DNA from: an uncultured Clostridia bacterium
GTDB lineage: Bacteria > Bacillota > Clostridia > Oscillospirales > Ruminococcaceae
DNA: 5,959 bases
Reading direction: 5' to 3'
Assembly: GCA_946563605.1 (NCBI GenBank)
Contig: CAMNVW010000096.1
Location: 1-5,959, forward strand
Shown here: in pieces, positions 1-5,904 of the stretch
Numbering within the stretch: the stretch's first letter is position 1
How the letters are laid out: each line of letters opens with the position of its first letter
Program-made: the position numbers and the translations under genes
The notes under the pieces: model-generated
The model's input: only the letters and a program-made list of their open reading frames with translations
Databases searched by the model: none
Told to the model about the DNA's origin: nothing

Positions 1-29
1 TAAATTATTTTTACGGTGCGGCAATCTTC

Positions 30-58
30 TTGTACTTTAAGGTAAAATGTTCTATAAT
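30..58 (+). promoter_or_regulatory. sigma-A-like promoter of the xpaC-telA operon
   Basis: A perfect -10 hexamer TATAAT lies at 53-58. A half-matching -35 hexamer TTGTAC (the TTG is retained) lies at 30-35, with the optimal 17-bp spacing. There is no TGn extended -10. The expected transcription start near 65 gives a 5' leader of under 30 nt before the TTG start at 93, so there is no room for a riboswitch. No operator palindrome is visible. Positions 1-29 hold no recognisable feature. Confidence 0.7.
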
Positions 59-79
59 GAGAATAAAATGAGGTTGAGT

Positions 80-86
80 GGAGGGG
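80..86 (+). promoter_or_regulatory. Shine-Dalgarno GGAGGGG that decides the start of the xpaC-like gene
   Basis: GGAGGGG is followed by a 6-nt spacer and then TTG at 93. The longer in-frame option, GTG at 78, would overlap this motif, and no comparable purine-rich site precedes it. The 93 start also gives the natural N-terminus MSNDFERRVRRKIEE instead of MEGCALSNDFE. The sequence therefore favours TTG 93. Confidence 0.75.
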
Positions 87-92
87 TGCGCT

Positions 93-1331
93 TTGTCAAA
101 TGATTTTGAGCGCCGCGTGCGCAGAAAGATAGAGGAAATTTCACGCTCGCAGGAGATGGAAAACATTAAGCGGGATATCAAAAATATTGCAGAGGATGTA
201 AAACAGGAATTTTCATCCTATCATGATAATGATTATGAAAAGCGGGATCCATATGCAAATCCTGAAAGCCAGAGCAAATATCGTGCCGGAAAAAAGGAAA
301 GAGCCTATCGGGATTATGGGACGTCTTACCACCGTGATGCACAATCCAATCTGCCTGCACAAAAAAATTGTAAAACAGTGAGTGTGTCGGGCATTTTGAT
401 GACGGTGTTCGGCGGCGTCGGACTGGGCGTTTCCGCACTCTTTTCGATGATCACCGCATTGGGGATGGCGGTTGCAGGTGCAGTGGAGTTTGGCGCATTT
501 GCGGCTGCAAGCGGCGTGTTCGCTGTGTTGGCGCTGGCGTCCGGCGGTGTTTTGGGAACGGGAATCAGCAAGCTCAAGCGCACTTCAAGGCTGAAAAAAT
601 ATCTCAAAATTGTGGGCAGAAGCCAGTTTTGCCCGATCGATATGCTGGTGCAGGGAATTGGACGCGACAAAGCTTTCGTGTTAAAGGATTTACAGAAGAT
701 GATCCAGAAAAAAGCGCTTCCAAACGCCCACATTGACGATGAAAAGACCTGCCTGATGCTGACTGATGAGGTGTACAACCAGTATCGGTATGTGCAGCAA
801 CAGGCAAAACAGCGTCAAGAGGAACAGCAGCGCCAGCAGCAACAGCAGCAGGAACAGCAGCGCCGTCAGGAAGAAGCGTTTGCGAGCAATCCAGAGCTTG
901 CATCCACGATCCGTCAGGGACGCGAGATGATTCAGCAGATTCGTCAGGCAAACGACAGGATTGCGGGGGAGGAAATCTCTGCAAAAATGTTCCGTTTGGA
1001 AAAGGTAGCGGGTCAGATTTTTGAACAGGTGGAGGAGCACCCCGAAAAGCTGCCGGATATCCGCCGCCTTATGAATTATTATCTGCCGACCACGCTGAAA
1101 TTATTGACGGCATACGAAGATTTTGAAAACCAGCCGATTCAGGGTGAAAATATCAGAACAGGAAAAGCGCAGATTGAAAAGACGCTCGACACCATCAACC
1201 TTGCGTTTGAAAATCTGCTGGACCAGCTTTTTGCGGACGATGTGCTGGATGTCAGCTCCGATATTTCTGTTCTGGAAACGATGCTGAAACAGGAAGGCTT
1301 GACAGGTTCGGAATTTAAACCAAAGGACTAG
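93..1331 (+). CDS. xpaC: XpaC-family membrane protein (5-bromo-4-chloroindolyl phosphate hydrolysis family)
   Basis: The protein has 412 residues from TTG 93 (417 from GTG 78). A charged N-terminus (about 1-90) is followed by two Gly/Ala-rich hydrophobic segments at about 98-125 and 130-158, so it is probably membrane-anchored. Residues about 166-231 look like a small winged-helix-like module (VLKDLQKMIQKKALPNAHID). A Gln-rich, probably coiled-coil stretch lies at about 235-260. The XpaC-type C-terminal domain covers about 295-400, with NYYLPTTLKLLTAYEDF, a helix of the kind IEKTLDTINLAFENLLDQLF, and DISVLETMLKQEGL. The family is named after a Bacillus gene tied to X-phosphate hydrolysis; no phosphatase motif is visible here, and the true activity is unknown. 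It is first in an operon with a telA-like gene 36 bp downstream, the usual pairing in Firmicutes, which suggests a joint envelope-stress role. Family assignment rests on the C-terminal domain and the neighbour. The function of the N-terminal half is not established. Confidence 0.85.
   Translation: MSNDFERRVRRKIEEISRSQEMENIKRDIKNIAEDVKQEFSSYHDNDYEKRDPYANPESQSKYRAGKKERAYRDYGTSYHRDAQSNLPAQKNCKTVSVSGILMTVFGGVGLGVSALFSMITALGMAVAGAVEFGAFAAASGVFAVLALASGGVLGTGISKLKRTSRLKKYLKIVGRSQFCPIDMLVQGIGRDKAFVLKDLQKMIQKKALPNAHIDDEKTCLMLTDEVYNQYRYVQQQAKQRQEEQQRQQQQQQEQQRRQEEAFASNPELASTIRQGREMIQQIRQANDRIAGEEISAKMFRLEKVAGQIFEQVEEHPEKLPDIRRLMNYYLPTTLKLLTAYEDFENQPIQGENIRTGKAQIEKTLDTINLAFENLLDQLFADDVLDVSSDISVLETMLKQEGLTGSEFKPKD
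795..869 (+). repeat. CAG/CAA-rich tract encoding a Gln-rich segment
   Basis: This run of mainly CAG/CAA codons, broken by Arg, Glu, Lys and Ala codons, includes six consecutive glutamines at 834-851. It sits between the winged-helix-like part and the C-terminal XpaC domain. It is likely a charged, helical or coiled-coil linker, and its length may vary between strains by slippage. Confidence 0.7.
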
Positions 1332-1367
1332 CTTTTAGGATAAAGAATAGATTGGGAGGAAACGTTT

Positions 1368-2558
1368 ATGAGCAATACATATGAAAATAAGCCAGAGCTG
1401 AATCCTCAGCAACAGCCGTCGCCGGAGCTTCAGCCCTCGCTGACGCTGGACCCGTTTGCACAGGAAATAACACTGGAGCAGCCAAAACCGGCGCAGCCTC
1501 CGGCAGAACAGCAGGTGCAGAAACCGGTCTTTGATGAAAGTATGCTGACCGAGCAGGAGAGAAAGATGGTCGACGATTTTGCATCGCAGATCGACCTTCA
1601 TAATTCCAGCGTGATTTTGCAGTACGGCGCAGGCGCACAGAAGAAAATGGCGGATTTTTCGGAGAGCACCTTGGAAAATGTTCGCACGAAAGACCTCGGC
1701 GAGATCGGAGATATGCTCTCGAGTGTTGTGAGCGAGCTCAAAAACTTTGATGAAGAAGAGGAAAAAGGCTTTTTGGGACGCTTTAAAAAGAGCGCCAACA
1801 AGCTCAACTCTATGAAAGCCAAATATGCAAAGGCAGAAAGCAACGTCAATCAAATCGTGGATACGCTGGAAAAGCATATGGTCACCCTGCTCAAGGATGT
1901 GGCGATGCTCGACCAGATGTATGAAATCAACAAGGCGTATTTCAAGGAAATTTCGATGTACATTCTGGCAGGTCAGAAAAAGCTGGCGCAGGTGCGCGAA
2001 ACCGAGCTGACTGCGCTGATTGACAAAGCGAGCAAGACCAATCTGCCGGAGGATGCACAGGCTGCAAACGACATGGCGGCGCTGTGCAACCGCTTTGAAA
2101 AGAAGCTGCATGATTTGGAGCTGACCAGAATGATCTCCATTCAGATGGCGCCGCAGCTGCGTCTGGTGCAGAACAACGATACGCTGATGACCGAAAAGAT
2201 TCAGTCTACGATTGTCAACACCATTCCGCTCTGGAAGAGCCAGATGGTGCTCGCCCTCGGTGTGACCCATTCTCAGCAGGCGGCACAGGCACAGCGCGAG
2301 GTGACCAACCTGACCAACGAGCTGCTGCGGAAAAACGCGCAGACGCTCAAGATGGCGACCATCGAAACCGCGAAGGAATCCGAACGCGGCATTGTGGACA
2401 TAGAGACGCTGAAGGAGACCAACGAGGCGCTGATCTCCACCTTGGACGAAGTGATGCAGATTCAGCTGGATGGACGCCAGAAGCGCAGAGAGGCGGAGAT
2501 CGAGCTTGGCAGGATCGAAGAAGAATTAAAGCAAAAGCTTTTGCAGATCAGAGGATAA
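1368..2558 (+). CDS. telA: TelA-family toxic anion resistance protein
   Basis: The protein has 396 residues and starts at ATG 1368, with GGGAGGA at 1354-1360 and a 7-nt spacer. No signal peptide or membrane segment is seen, so it is probably cytosolic or membrane-associated through a partner. After a Pro/Gln-rich, disordered N-terminus (1-55), the TelA core begins at about 60. It contains LQYGAGAQKKM (84-94), RTKDLGEIGDML (106-117), the long helical part around 143-210, QMAPQLRLVQNND (259-271), TIPLWKSQMVLAL (285-297), and a C-terminal helix with VDIETLKETNEALISTLDEV (343-362) running to the end. Length and motif order match complete family members. Homologues include KlaA/TelA of plasmid RK2 (tellurite resistance) and YaaN of Bacillus, and Listeria TelA is linked to tolerance of cell-envelope antimicrobials. 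The molecular activity is unknown. It is the second and last gene of the operon, and a terminator follows after 12 bp. Confidence 0.93.
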   Translation: MSNTYENKPELNPQQQPSPELQPSLTLDPFAQEITLEQPKPAQPPAEQQVQKPVFDESMLTEQERKMVDDFASQIDLHNSSVILQYGAGAQKKMADFSESTLENVRTKDLGEIGDMLSSVVSELKNFDEEEEKGFLGRFKKSANKLNSMKAKYAKAESNVNQIVDTLEKHMVTLLKDVAMLDQMYEINKAYFKEISMYILAGQKKLAQVRETELTALIDKASKTNLPEDAQAANDMAALCNRFEKKLHDLELTRMISIQMAPQLRLVQNNDTLMTEKIQSTIVNTIPLWKSQMVLALGVTHSQQAAQAQREVTNLTNELLRKNAQTLKMATIETAKESERGIVDIETLKETNEALISTLDEVMQIQLDGRQKRREAEIELGRIEEELKQKLLQIRG

Positions 2559-2570
2559 AAGAACAAATAA

Positions 2571-2603
2571 AAAACCGCTGTCAGAATTGACAGCGGTTTT
2601 TTT
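2571..2603 (+). terminator. rho-independent terminator of the xpaC-telA operon
   Basis: A perfect 13-bp stem, AAAACCGCTGTCA (2571-2583) and its reverse complement (2588-2600), encloses a GAAT loop. The run of seven T at 2597-2603 overlaps the stem end. The left arm is preceded by A-rich sequence, so the same hairpin may also act on transcripts coming from the right. It starts 12 bp after the telA stop. Confidence 0.93.
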
Positions 2604-2708
2604 GTGTGGTTTCCCTACACCCAAAGATTCTTTTTCGGCTTCCGCAAACCGGAAAGACTATCTGGGGGTGCGACCCCCTTATAAAAACCTTCCTAGCTTC
2701 TTGAAGCT
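2604..2708. other. hairpin-rich convergent intergenic spacer
   Basis: No ORF, RNA gene or promoter is supported here. There are small inverted repeats: TTCCG/CGGAA at 2640-2654 (5-bp arms), GGGGGT-GCG-ACCCCC at 2664-2678 (6-bp arms, 3-nt loop), and TAGCTTC-TT-GAAGCTA at 2694-2709 (7-bp arms). They lie between the two operon terminators. They may be secondary terminator or RNA 3'-end structures, or a fragment of a dispersed intergenic repeat; the window holds only one copy. Confidence 0.5.
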
Positions 2709-2740
2709 AAAAAAGCGAGTGGGGCTTTCGCCCCACTCGT
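2709..2740 (-). terminator. rho-independent terminator of the ABC importer operon
   Basis: Read on the - strand, a 10-bp GC-rich stem (2730-2739 pairing with 2716-2725, plus a possible G-U closing pair) carries a GAAA tetraloop closed by C-G. A run of six U (2714-2709) follows. It lies about 25 bp after the stop codon of the solute-binding protein gene and faces the + strand terminator, so the two operons are insulated from each other. Confidence 0.92.
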
Positions 2741-2764
2741 AAAGTGGTAAGGAAAGGATTTCCT

Positions 2765-5077
2765 TTATAAAACAGGAGTCCAAGCTTTGCTCATAACCTC
2801 ATCAACATTATCAGTTGCAGTAATCAGACCCAGACGGATGTATTTTTCTACAACGTGTTTGAGGGAAGTTGTGGTGAAGTCCTGATCCAGACCGAACTGT
2901 AAAGAGTTGTTCAGCATGATGTTCATTTCCAGATCGTCGCTGTTCATGCCTTCGTCGATCATCAGCTGAGTGGATTTTTCAGGCTCTTCACGCATCCACT
3001 GGTGCGCTTTCTGAACGCACTGCAGAACCTTTTTGGAGATAACTGGGTTTTCTTTTACGAAGCTTGCGTTCATAGCGATTACGCAGCATGGTTCGTCAGC
3101 AAAGTCTGTGTCCAGCAGGGAACGGATACATTTGAGTTTGCCCTCTTTTACCATGTTGTAAGCGAAGGTATCGGACAGCAGAGCAGCGGAGATTTCGCCG
3201 TTTTCCATAGCAGCGATGCAAGCATCGGTGCTTACCTGGAGCAGTTCAACGTCGTTCTGTGGGTTGATGCCGTCTGCATCCAGCAGCAGGCAGGTGATAT
3301 TGTAGTCGGAAGCGCCGATACCGTTTGGAACGGAGATAGCAGTGCCTTTCAGGTCAGCAGTGGTGTTGTAGTCGCTGTCAGCCAGAACATACAGGGATTT
3401 GCAGCCGATGTGTGCGCCGCCAACGAAGGTCAGATCAACGCCGTTGGTTGCTGGTACCAGCATGGTAGCGATGTGACCTACAGCAACGTGTGCCTGCTGG
3501 GTGCCGAGTGCTTCGGTATAGGAGTTGCCTTTGAATTCTTCTGCAGTCAGACCAGCTTCGTCATAGTAGCCCAGAACGTCAGCAACGCTTGGACCAGCGG
3601 TACATCCGGTGGAGAAGAAGTATTTGATTGGCTGACCGTAAGCAGGCTCTTTTTCCATTGCAGCCTGTTCTTCAGCGGTTGGAGCAAGGTCGCCGATGGA
3701 ACCGGAACGACCTTCGATTTCGATTGGAATAAACATTTTGTCCCATTCGCCGGTGGTGGAAGCTTCAAAAGAGTCCAGATGCTTGGAATCAGCAGAAGCG
3801 GAGGAGGTGGAAGAAGCGGATGCAGAGGAGCTGTCAGCGGTGCCAGCCATTTTCTGAGTGCGGGTTTCGCCCCAGAGGGTTTTGTCGGTCATAGCAGCAG
3901 CGTTCTGAACGATCTCAACGGTGCAGCCGTCAGCAGCAACAGGGTCACCGACAGTCAGGTCTGGAACCAGCTCGTCCGGGCAAACAGGGTTCCAAGCTTT
4001 TGCCATGACATCCTCTACGGTCAGAGAGCTGTCGGAGATAAGACCCAGACGCAGGTAGTCTTCAGCGATTTCGCGCAGCGCTCTTTCGGTAAATGCGTCG
4101 GACAGACCGAAGTGCAGGGAGTTCCAGCATTCGATGTTCTTCTCGTAGGAGCCGGAAAGTTTGCCATCTTCTATCATGAAGTTTACAGCGTCTTCCGCAT
4201 GGAGACGGTTGTATTGACCAGCACGTTTGATTGCCATGGTCGCATATTTAGCATGAACAGGGTTTTCTTTAATGAAGTTGTTGTTCATAGCGACAACGCA
4301 GCATGGTTCATCCTGGAAAGCAGGATCGGTGGTCAGGGAGATGACCGAACGCAGGGTGCCGTCTTTTACCATTTCGTAAGCCCAGATATCGCTGAAGATA
4401 GCAGCGTCGATCTCGCCGTTCTGCATACCAGCGATGGTAGCGGAGGTCTCAACGTTGAGCAGTTCGATATCGTTGTTTGGGTCTACTCCGTATTCGTCAA
4501 CCAGACGGGCAACGATGTTATGGTCGGAGTTGCCGATACCGTCATGGATAGCGATGGTTTTGCCTTTCAGATCCTCAACGGTTTTGATTGGGCTGTCGTT
4601 GAGAACGAAGATGGTTTTGCAGCCGATATGTGCGCCGGCAACGAAGGTGTAGTCTACGTCGTTTGTGATTGGAACCAGCATGGTAGCGATATGGTCGATA
4701 CCCCACATTGCCTGACCGGTACCTACCGCCAGAGAAGTGGAATCACCCTGCATGATGTTTGCGTTGATGCCGTACTCTTCATAGTAGCCCAGAACGTCAG
4801 CCATGTACTTAGCGGATACACAGTTGCCGCCGTTGTAGATGTAGGTCAGTTCGGTGCCAAAGACAGGTTCCTTCTTCATTGCTTCCCAGTCCTCTGCAGA
4901 AACGGCAGCCGGACGGTCTGCGTCGTCTGTTGTTTCAGTTTTGGTTTCTTCTGTCTTGGTTTCTTCTGTCTTGGTAGCTTCTCCAGAGGCAGGCTCTGTG
5001 GTCTGATTACCACAAGCTGCCATGGACAGCATCATTGCAGAAGCCAACAGAATACAAAGCAGTTTTTTCAGTTTCAT
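2765..5077 (-). CDS. tandem two-domain NitT/TauT-type ABC transporter substrate-binding lipoprotein
   Basis: The protein has 770 residues. A lipoprotein signal, MKLKKLLCILLASAMMLSMA, leads to a lipobox MAAC with Cys22, so the mature protein should be anchored on the outer face of the membrane. A Lys/Thr/Glu spacer (KTEET repeats, about 36-50) follows. Two homologous NMT1/SsuA-like binding domains cover residues about 67-365 and 474-770, each about the size of a whole single-domain family member. They share DVLGYY, HIATMLVP, GAHIGCK, GIG-SD-N, DEPCC, KENPV, RLGLI and AW-PV in the same order with nearly constant spacing. Between them lies a linker (about 366-473) with a Ser/Ala-rich low-complexity stretch at 415-431. 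The start is supported by the signal peptide; AAGGAG lies 12 nt upstream, a rather long spacing. It is the last gene after permease and ATPase, 47 bp from the ATPase, and is followed by a terminator. The ligand is unknown: the family includes nitrate, sulfonate, taurine and thiamine-precursor binders, and no feature here decides among them. Confidence 0.93.
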   Translation of the reverse strand: MKLKKLLCILLASAMMLSMAACGNQTTEPASGEATKTEETKTEETKTETTDDADRPAAVSAEDWEAMKKEPVFGTELTYIYNGGNCVSAKYMADVLGYYEEYGINANIMQGDSTSLAVGTGQAMWGIDHIATMLVPITNDVDYTFVAGAHIGCKTIFVLNDSPIKTVEDLKGKTIAIHDGIGNSDHNIVARLVDEYGVDPNNDIELLNVETSATIAGMQNGEIDAAIFSDIWAYEMVKDGTLRSVISLTTDPAFQDEPCCVVAMNNNFIKENPVHAKYATMAIKRAGQYNRLHAEDAVNFMIEDGKLSGSYEKNIECWNSLHFGLSDAFTERALREIAEDYLRLGLISDSSLTVEDVMAKAWNPVCPDELVPDLTVGDPVAADGCTVEIVQNAAAMTDKTLWGETRTQKMAGTADSSSASASSTSSASADSKHLDSFEASTTGEWDKMFIPIEIEGRSGSIGDLAPTAEEQAAMEKEPAYGQPIKYFFSTGCTAGPSVADVLGYYDEAGLTAEEFKGNSYTEALGTQQAHVAVGHIATMLVPATNGVDLTFVGGAHIGCKSLYVLADSDYNTTADLKGTAISVPNGIGASDYNITCLLLDADGINPQNDVELLQVSTDACIAAMENGEISAALLSDTFAYNMVKEGKLKCIRSLLDTDFADEPCCVIAMNASFVKENPVISKKVLQCVQKAHQWMREEPEKSTQLMIDEGMNSDDLEMNIMLNNSLQFGLDQDFTTTSLKHVVEKYIRLGLITATDNVDEVMSKAWTPVL
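2768..3658 (-). repeat. internal duplication, copy 2 (C-terminal binding domain)
   Basis: This encodes residues about 474-770, from MEKEPAYG to AWTPVL, homologous to copy 1. Cysteines 492, 559, 664 and 665 match copy 1 Cys 86, 153, 259 and 260. Cys 596, 620, 650 and 687 are specific to this copy. The DNA is also alike in places: the 23-nt stretch at 3561-3583 is identical to 4779-4801. Confidence 0.9.
3785..3835 (-). other. Ser/Ala-rich inter-domain linker
   Basis: This encodes residues 415-431 (DSSSASASSTSSASADS). Low-complexity Ser/Ala stretches of this kind are typical of the spacer that follows the lipid-modified cysteine in Clostridia lipoproteins. Here it sits mid-protein, just ahead of the second binding domain. 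It is likely flexible and lets the two domains move independently. Confidence 0.75.
3983..4879 (-). repeat. internal duplication, copy 1 (N-terminal binding domain)
   Basis: This encodes residues about 67-365 of the lipoprotein, from MKKEPVFG to AWNPV. It aligns with copy 2 at an offset of 404-407 residues throughout, meaning only a few single-residue gaps. Its cysteines are 86, 153, 259, 260 and 317, with 366 just after its end. The pocket-side sequence differs from copy 2 at, for example, QAMWGIDHIATM versus QAHVAVGHIATM, so the two domains may differ in ligand or affinity. Confidence 0.9.
4941..4970 (-). repeat. perfect 15-bp tandem duplication encoding KTEET repeats
   Basis: The 15-mer TTGGTTTCTTCTGTC occurs at 4941-4955 and again at 4956-4970, followed by a 5-base partial copy. 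On the coding strand it gives the in-frame repeat KTEETKTEETKTETT in the spacer between the lipid anchor and the first binding domain. It is a probable slippage site; length change in steps of 5 residues would keep the reading frame. Confidence 0.85.
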
Positions 5078-5112
5078 TGCAATTCGTGTCTCCTTTTTAT
5101 GGTTTTGGGATG

Positions 5113-5126
5113 AATAAAATTTTATT
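5113..5126. repeat. 14-bp AT palindrome at the ATPase stop codon
   Basis: AATAAAATTTTATT is a perfect palindrome overlapping the first bases of the ATPase stop codon, within the 47-bp gap before the lipoprotein gene. It lacks a loop and GC pairs, so it is not a convincing terminator. It could be a weak 3'-end or mRNA processing structure, or chance in AT-rich sequence. Confidence 0.4.
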
Positions 5127-5904
5127 ATTCCGCAAGGGAAGTGTGTTTGCCGTAGTTGAGCATCTCCAGAATACTGTTTCGATACTCAACGAACTGCGCG
5201 CTGCTTCGATTGCGGGGATAATCCAGTTGGATCGGGATGTCCGCTTTGATGCGGCCCGGGTTTGCTTCCATGACGATGACACGGGTGCCCATATAGATGG
5301 CTTCGTCTACATCATGGGTGACCATGACAGCCAGCTGGCGGCGCTCTCTCCATGCGGAAAGAATTTCGTCCTGCATATTCATGCGGGTAAATGCGTCCAG
5401 CGCGCCCAAAGGCTCGTCCAGAAGCAGAATCGGCGGTTCATTGATCAAGGAACGAACCAGCGCGACCCTCTGTGCCATACCGCCGGAAAGCTGACCAGGA
5501 TAGTCGTCTTTAAAATCCTCAAGACCGATGAGCTTGAGCATCCTGTCGACCTTGTCCTGATTTTCTTTCAGCTTGTTTTTCATCTTCATGCTGAAGCCGA
5601 TATTTTTTTCTACCGTCAGCCATGGGAACAGGGTAGGACGCTGGAAAACCATGCCGCGCTCTGGATTTGGACCGGTGATTTCCTGGTCGTTTACGGTCAG
5701 CTGACCGGTAGTAGGTGTAATCAGTCCGGCAATCAGGCGCAGGATGGTGGATTTGCCGCAGCCGGAAGTACCTACCAAGCTGATAAACTCGCCGCTTTGC
5801 ATCTGAAGGTTAATACTGCTCAGCGCATGGGTGATCTCATCTTTTTCAACCTTAGCAAAGCTTTTGGATACGTCGTTTAATTTCAATACAACGGAATCTG
5901 CCAT
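5125..5904 (-). CDS. NitT/TauT-family ABC transporter ATP-binding protein (SsuB/TauB-like)
   Basis: The 259-residue cytoplasmic ATPase is of the family's usual length. It has Walker A GTSGCGKST (45-53), Q-loop Gln88 in GMVFQRPTLFPWLTV, the ABC signature LSGGMAQR (139-146), Walker B ILLLDEP (159-165), D-loop GALD (167-170) and H-loop His197 in VTHDVDEA. All catalytic elements are intact. NPERGMVFQRPTLFPW and AFTRMNMQDEIL are characteristic of the nitrate/sulfonate/taurine importer ATPases. The ATG directly follows the permease stop (TAAATG, no spacer), with GGAG 11 nt upstream inside the permease coding end, so translation is probably coupled. It should energise uptake with the upstream permease and the downstream tandem binding lipoprotein. 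A specific name such as ssuB or tauB cannot be given without knowing the substrate. Confidence 0.96.
   Translation of the reverse strand: MADSVVLKLNDVSKSFAKVEKDEITHALSSINLQMQSGEFISLVGTSGCGKSTILRLIAGLITPTTGQLTVNDQEITGPNPERGMVFQRPTLFPWLTVEKNIGFSMKMKNKLKENQDKVDRMLKLIGLEDFKDDYPGQLSGGMAQRVALVRSLINEPPILLLDEPLGALDAFTRMNMQDEILSAWRERRQLAVMVTHDVDEAIYMGTRVIVMEANPGRIKADIPIQLDYPRNRSSAQFVEYRNSILEMLNYGKHTSLAE

Noticed and set aside
1335..2270. 311-codon open frame on the - strand opposite the telA-like gene
   Set aside because: It is in register with telA and open for the same codon-bias reason. Its product is a composition-biased sequence without family features, and no suitable ribosome binding site or promoter was noticed.
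2664..2709. Possible CRISPR-like or attachment-site repeats in the intergenic region
   Set aside because: The palindromes are unrelated to each other and occur once each. There are no regularly spaced direct repeats, no integrase gene and no tRNA nearby.
3002..5113. Very long open frame (703 codons) on the + strand opposite the binding-protein gene
   Set aside because: It is exactly in codon register with the - strand gene, so its openness only means that the real gene lacks TTA, CTA and TCA codons over that stretch, which fits codon bias. The translated product has no recognisable domain, and the - strand product has clear family motifs and a signal peptide.
5078..5124. Possible separate promoter or riboswitch before the lipoprotein gene
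   Set aside because: The 47-bp gap has AT-rich sequence but no convincing -35/-10 pair at proper spacing, and it is too short for a known riboswitch. Co-transcription from the permease side is the simpler reading.
5113..5126. AT palindrome as an internal terminator between ATPase and lipoprotein genes
   Set aside because: It has no loop and no GC pairs, so it is unlikely to form a stable termination hairpin.
5035..5880. 281-codon open frame on the + strand opposite the ATPase gene
   Set aside because: It mirrors the ATPase codons in register. The - strand frame encodes all ABC ATPase motifs, so this frame is a shadow.
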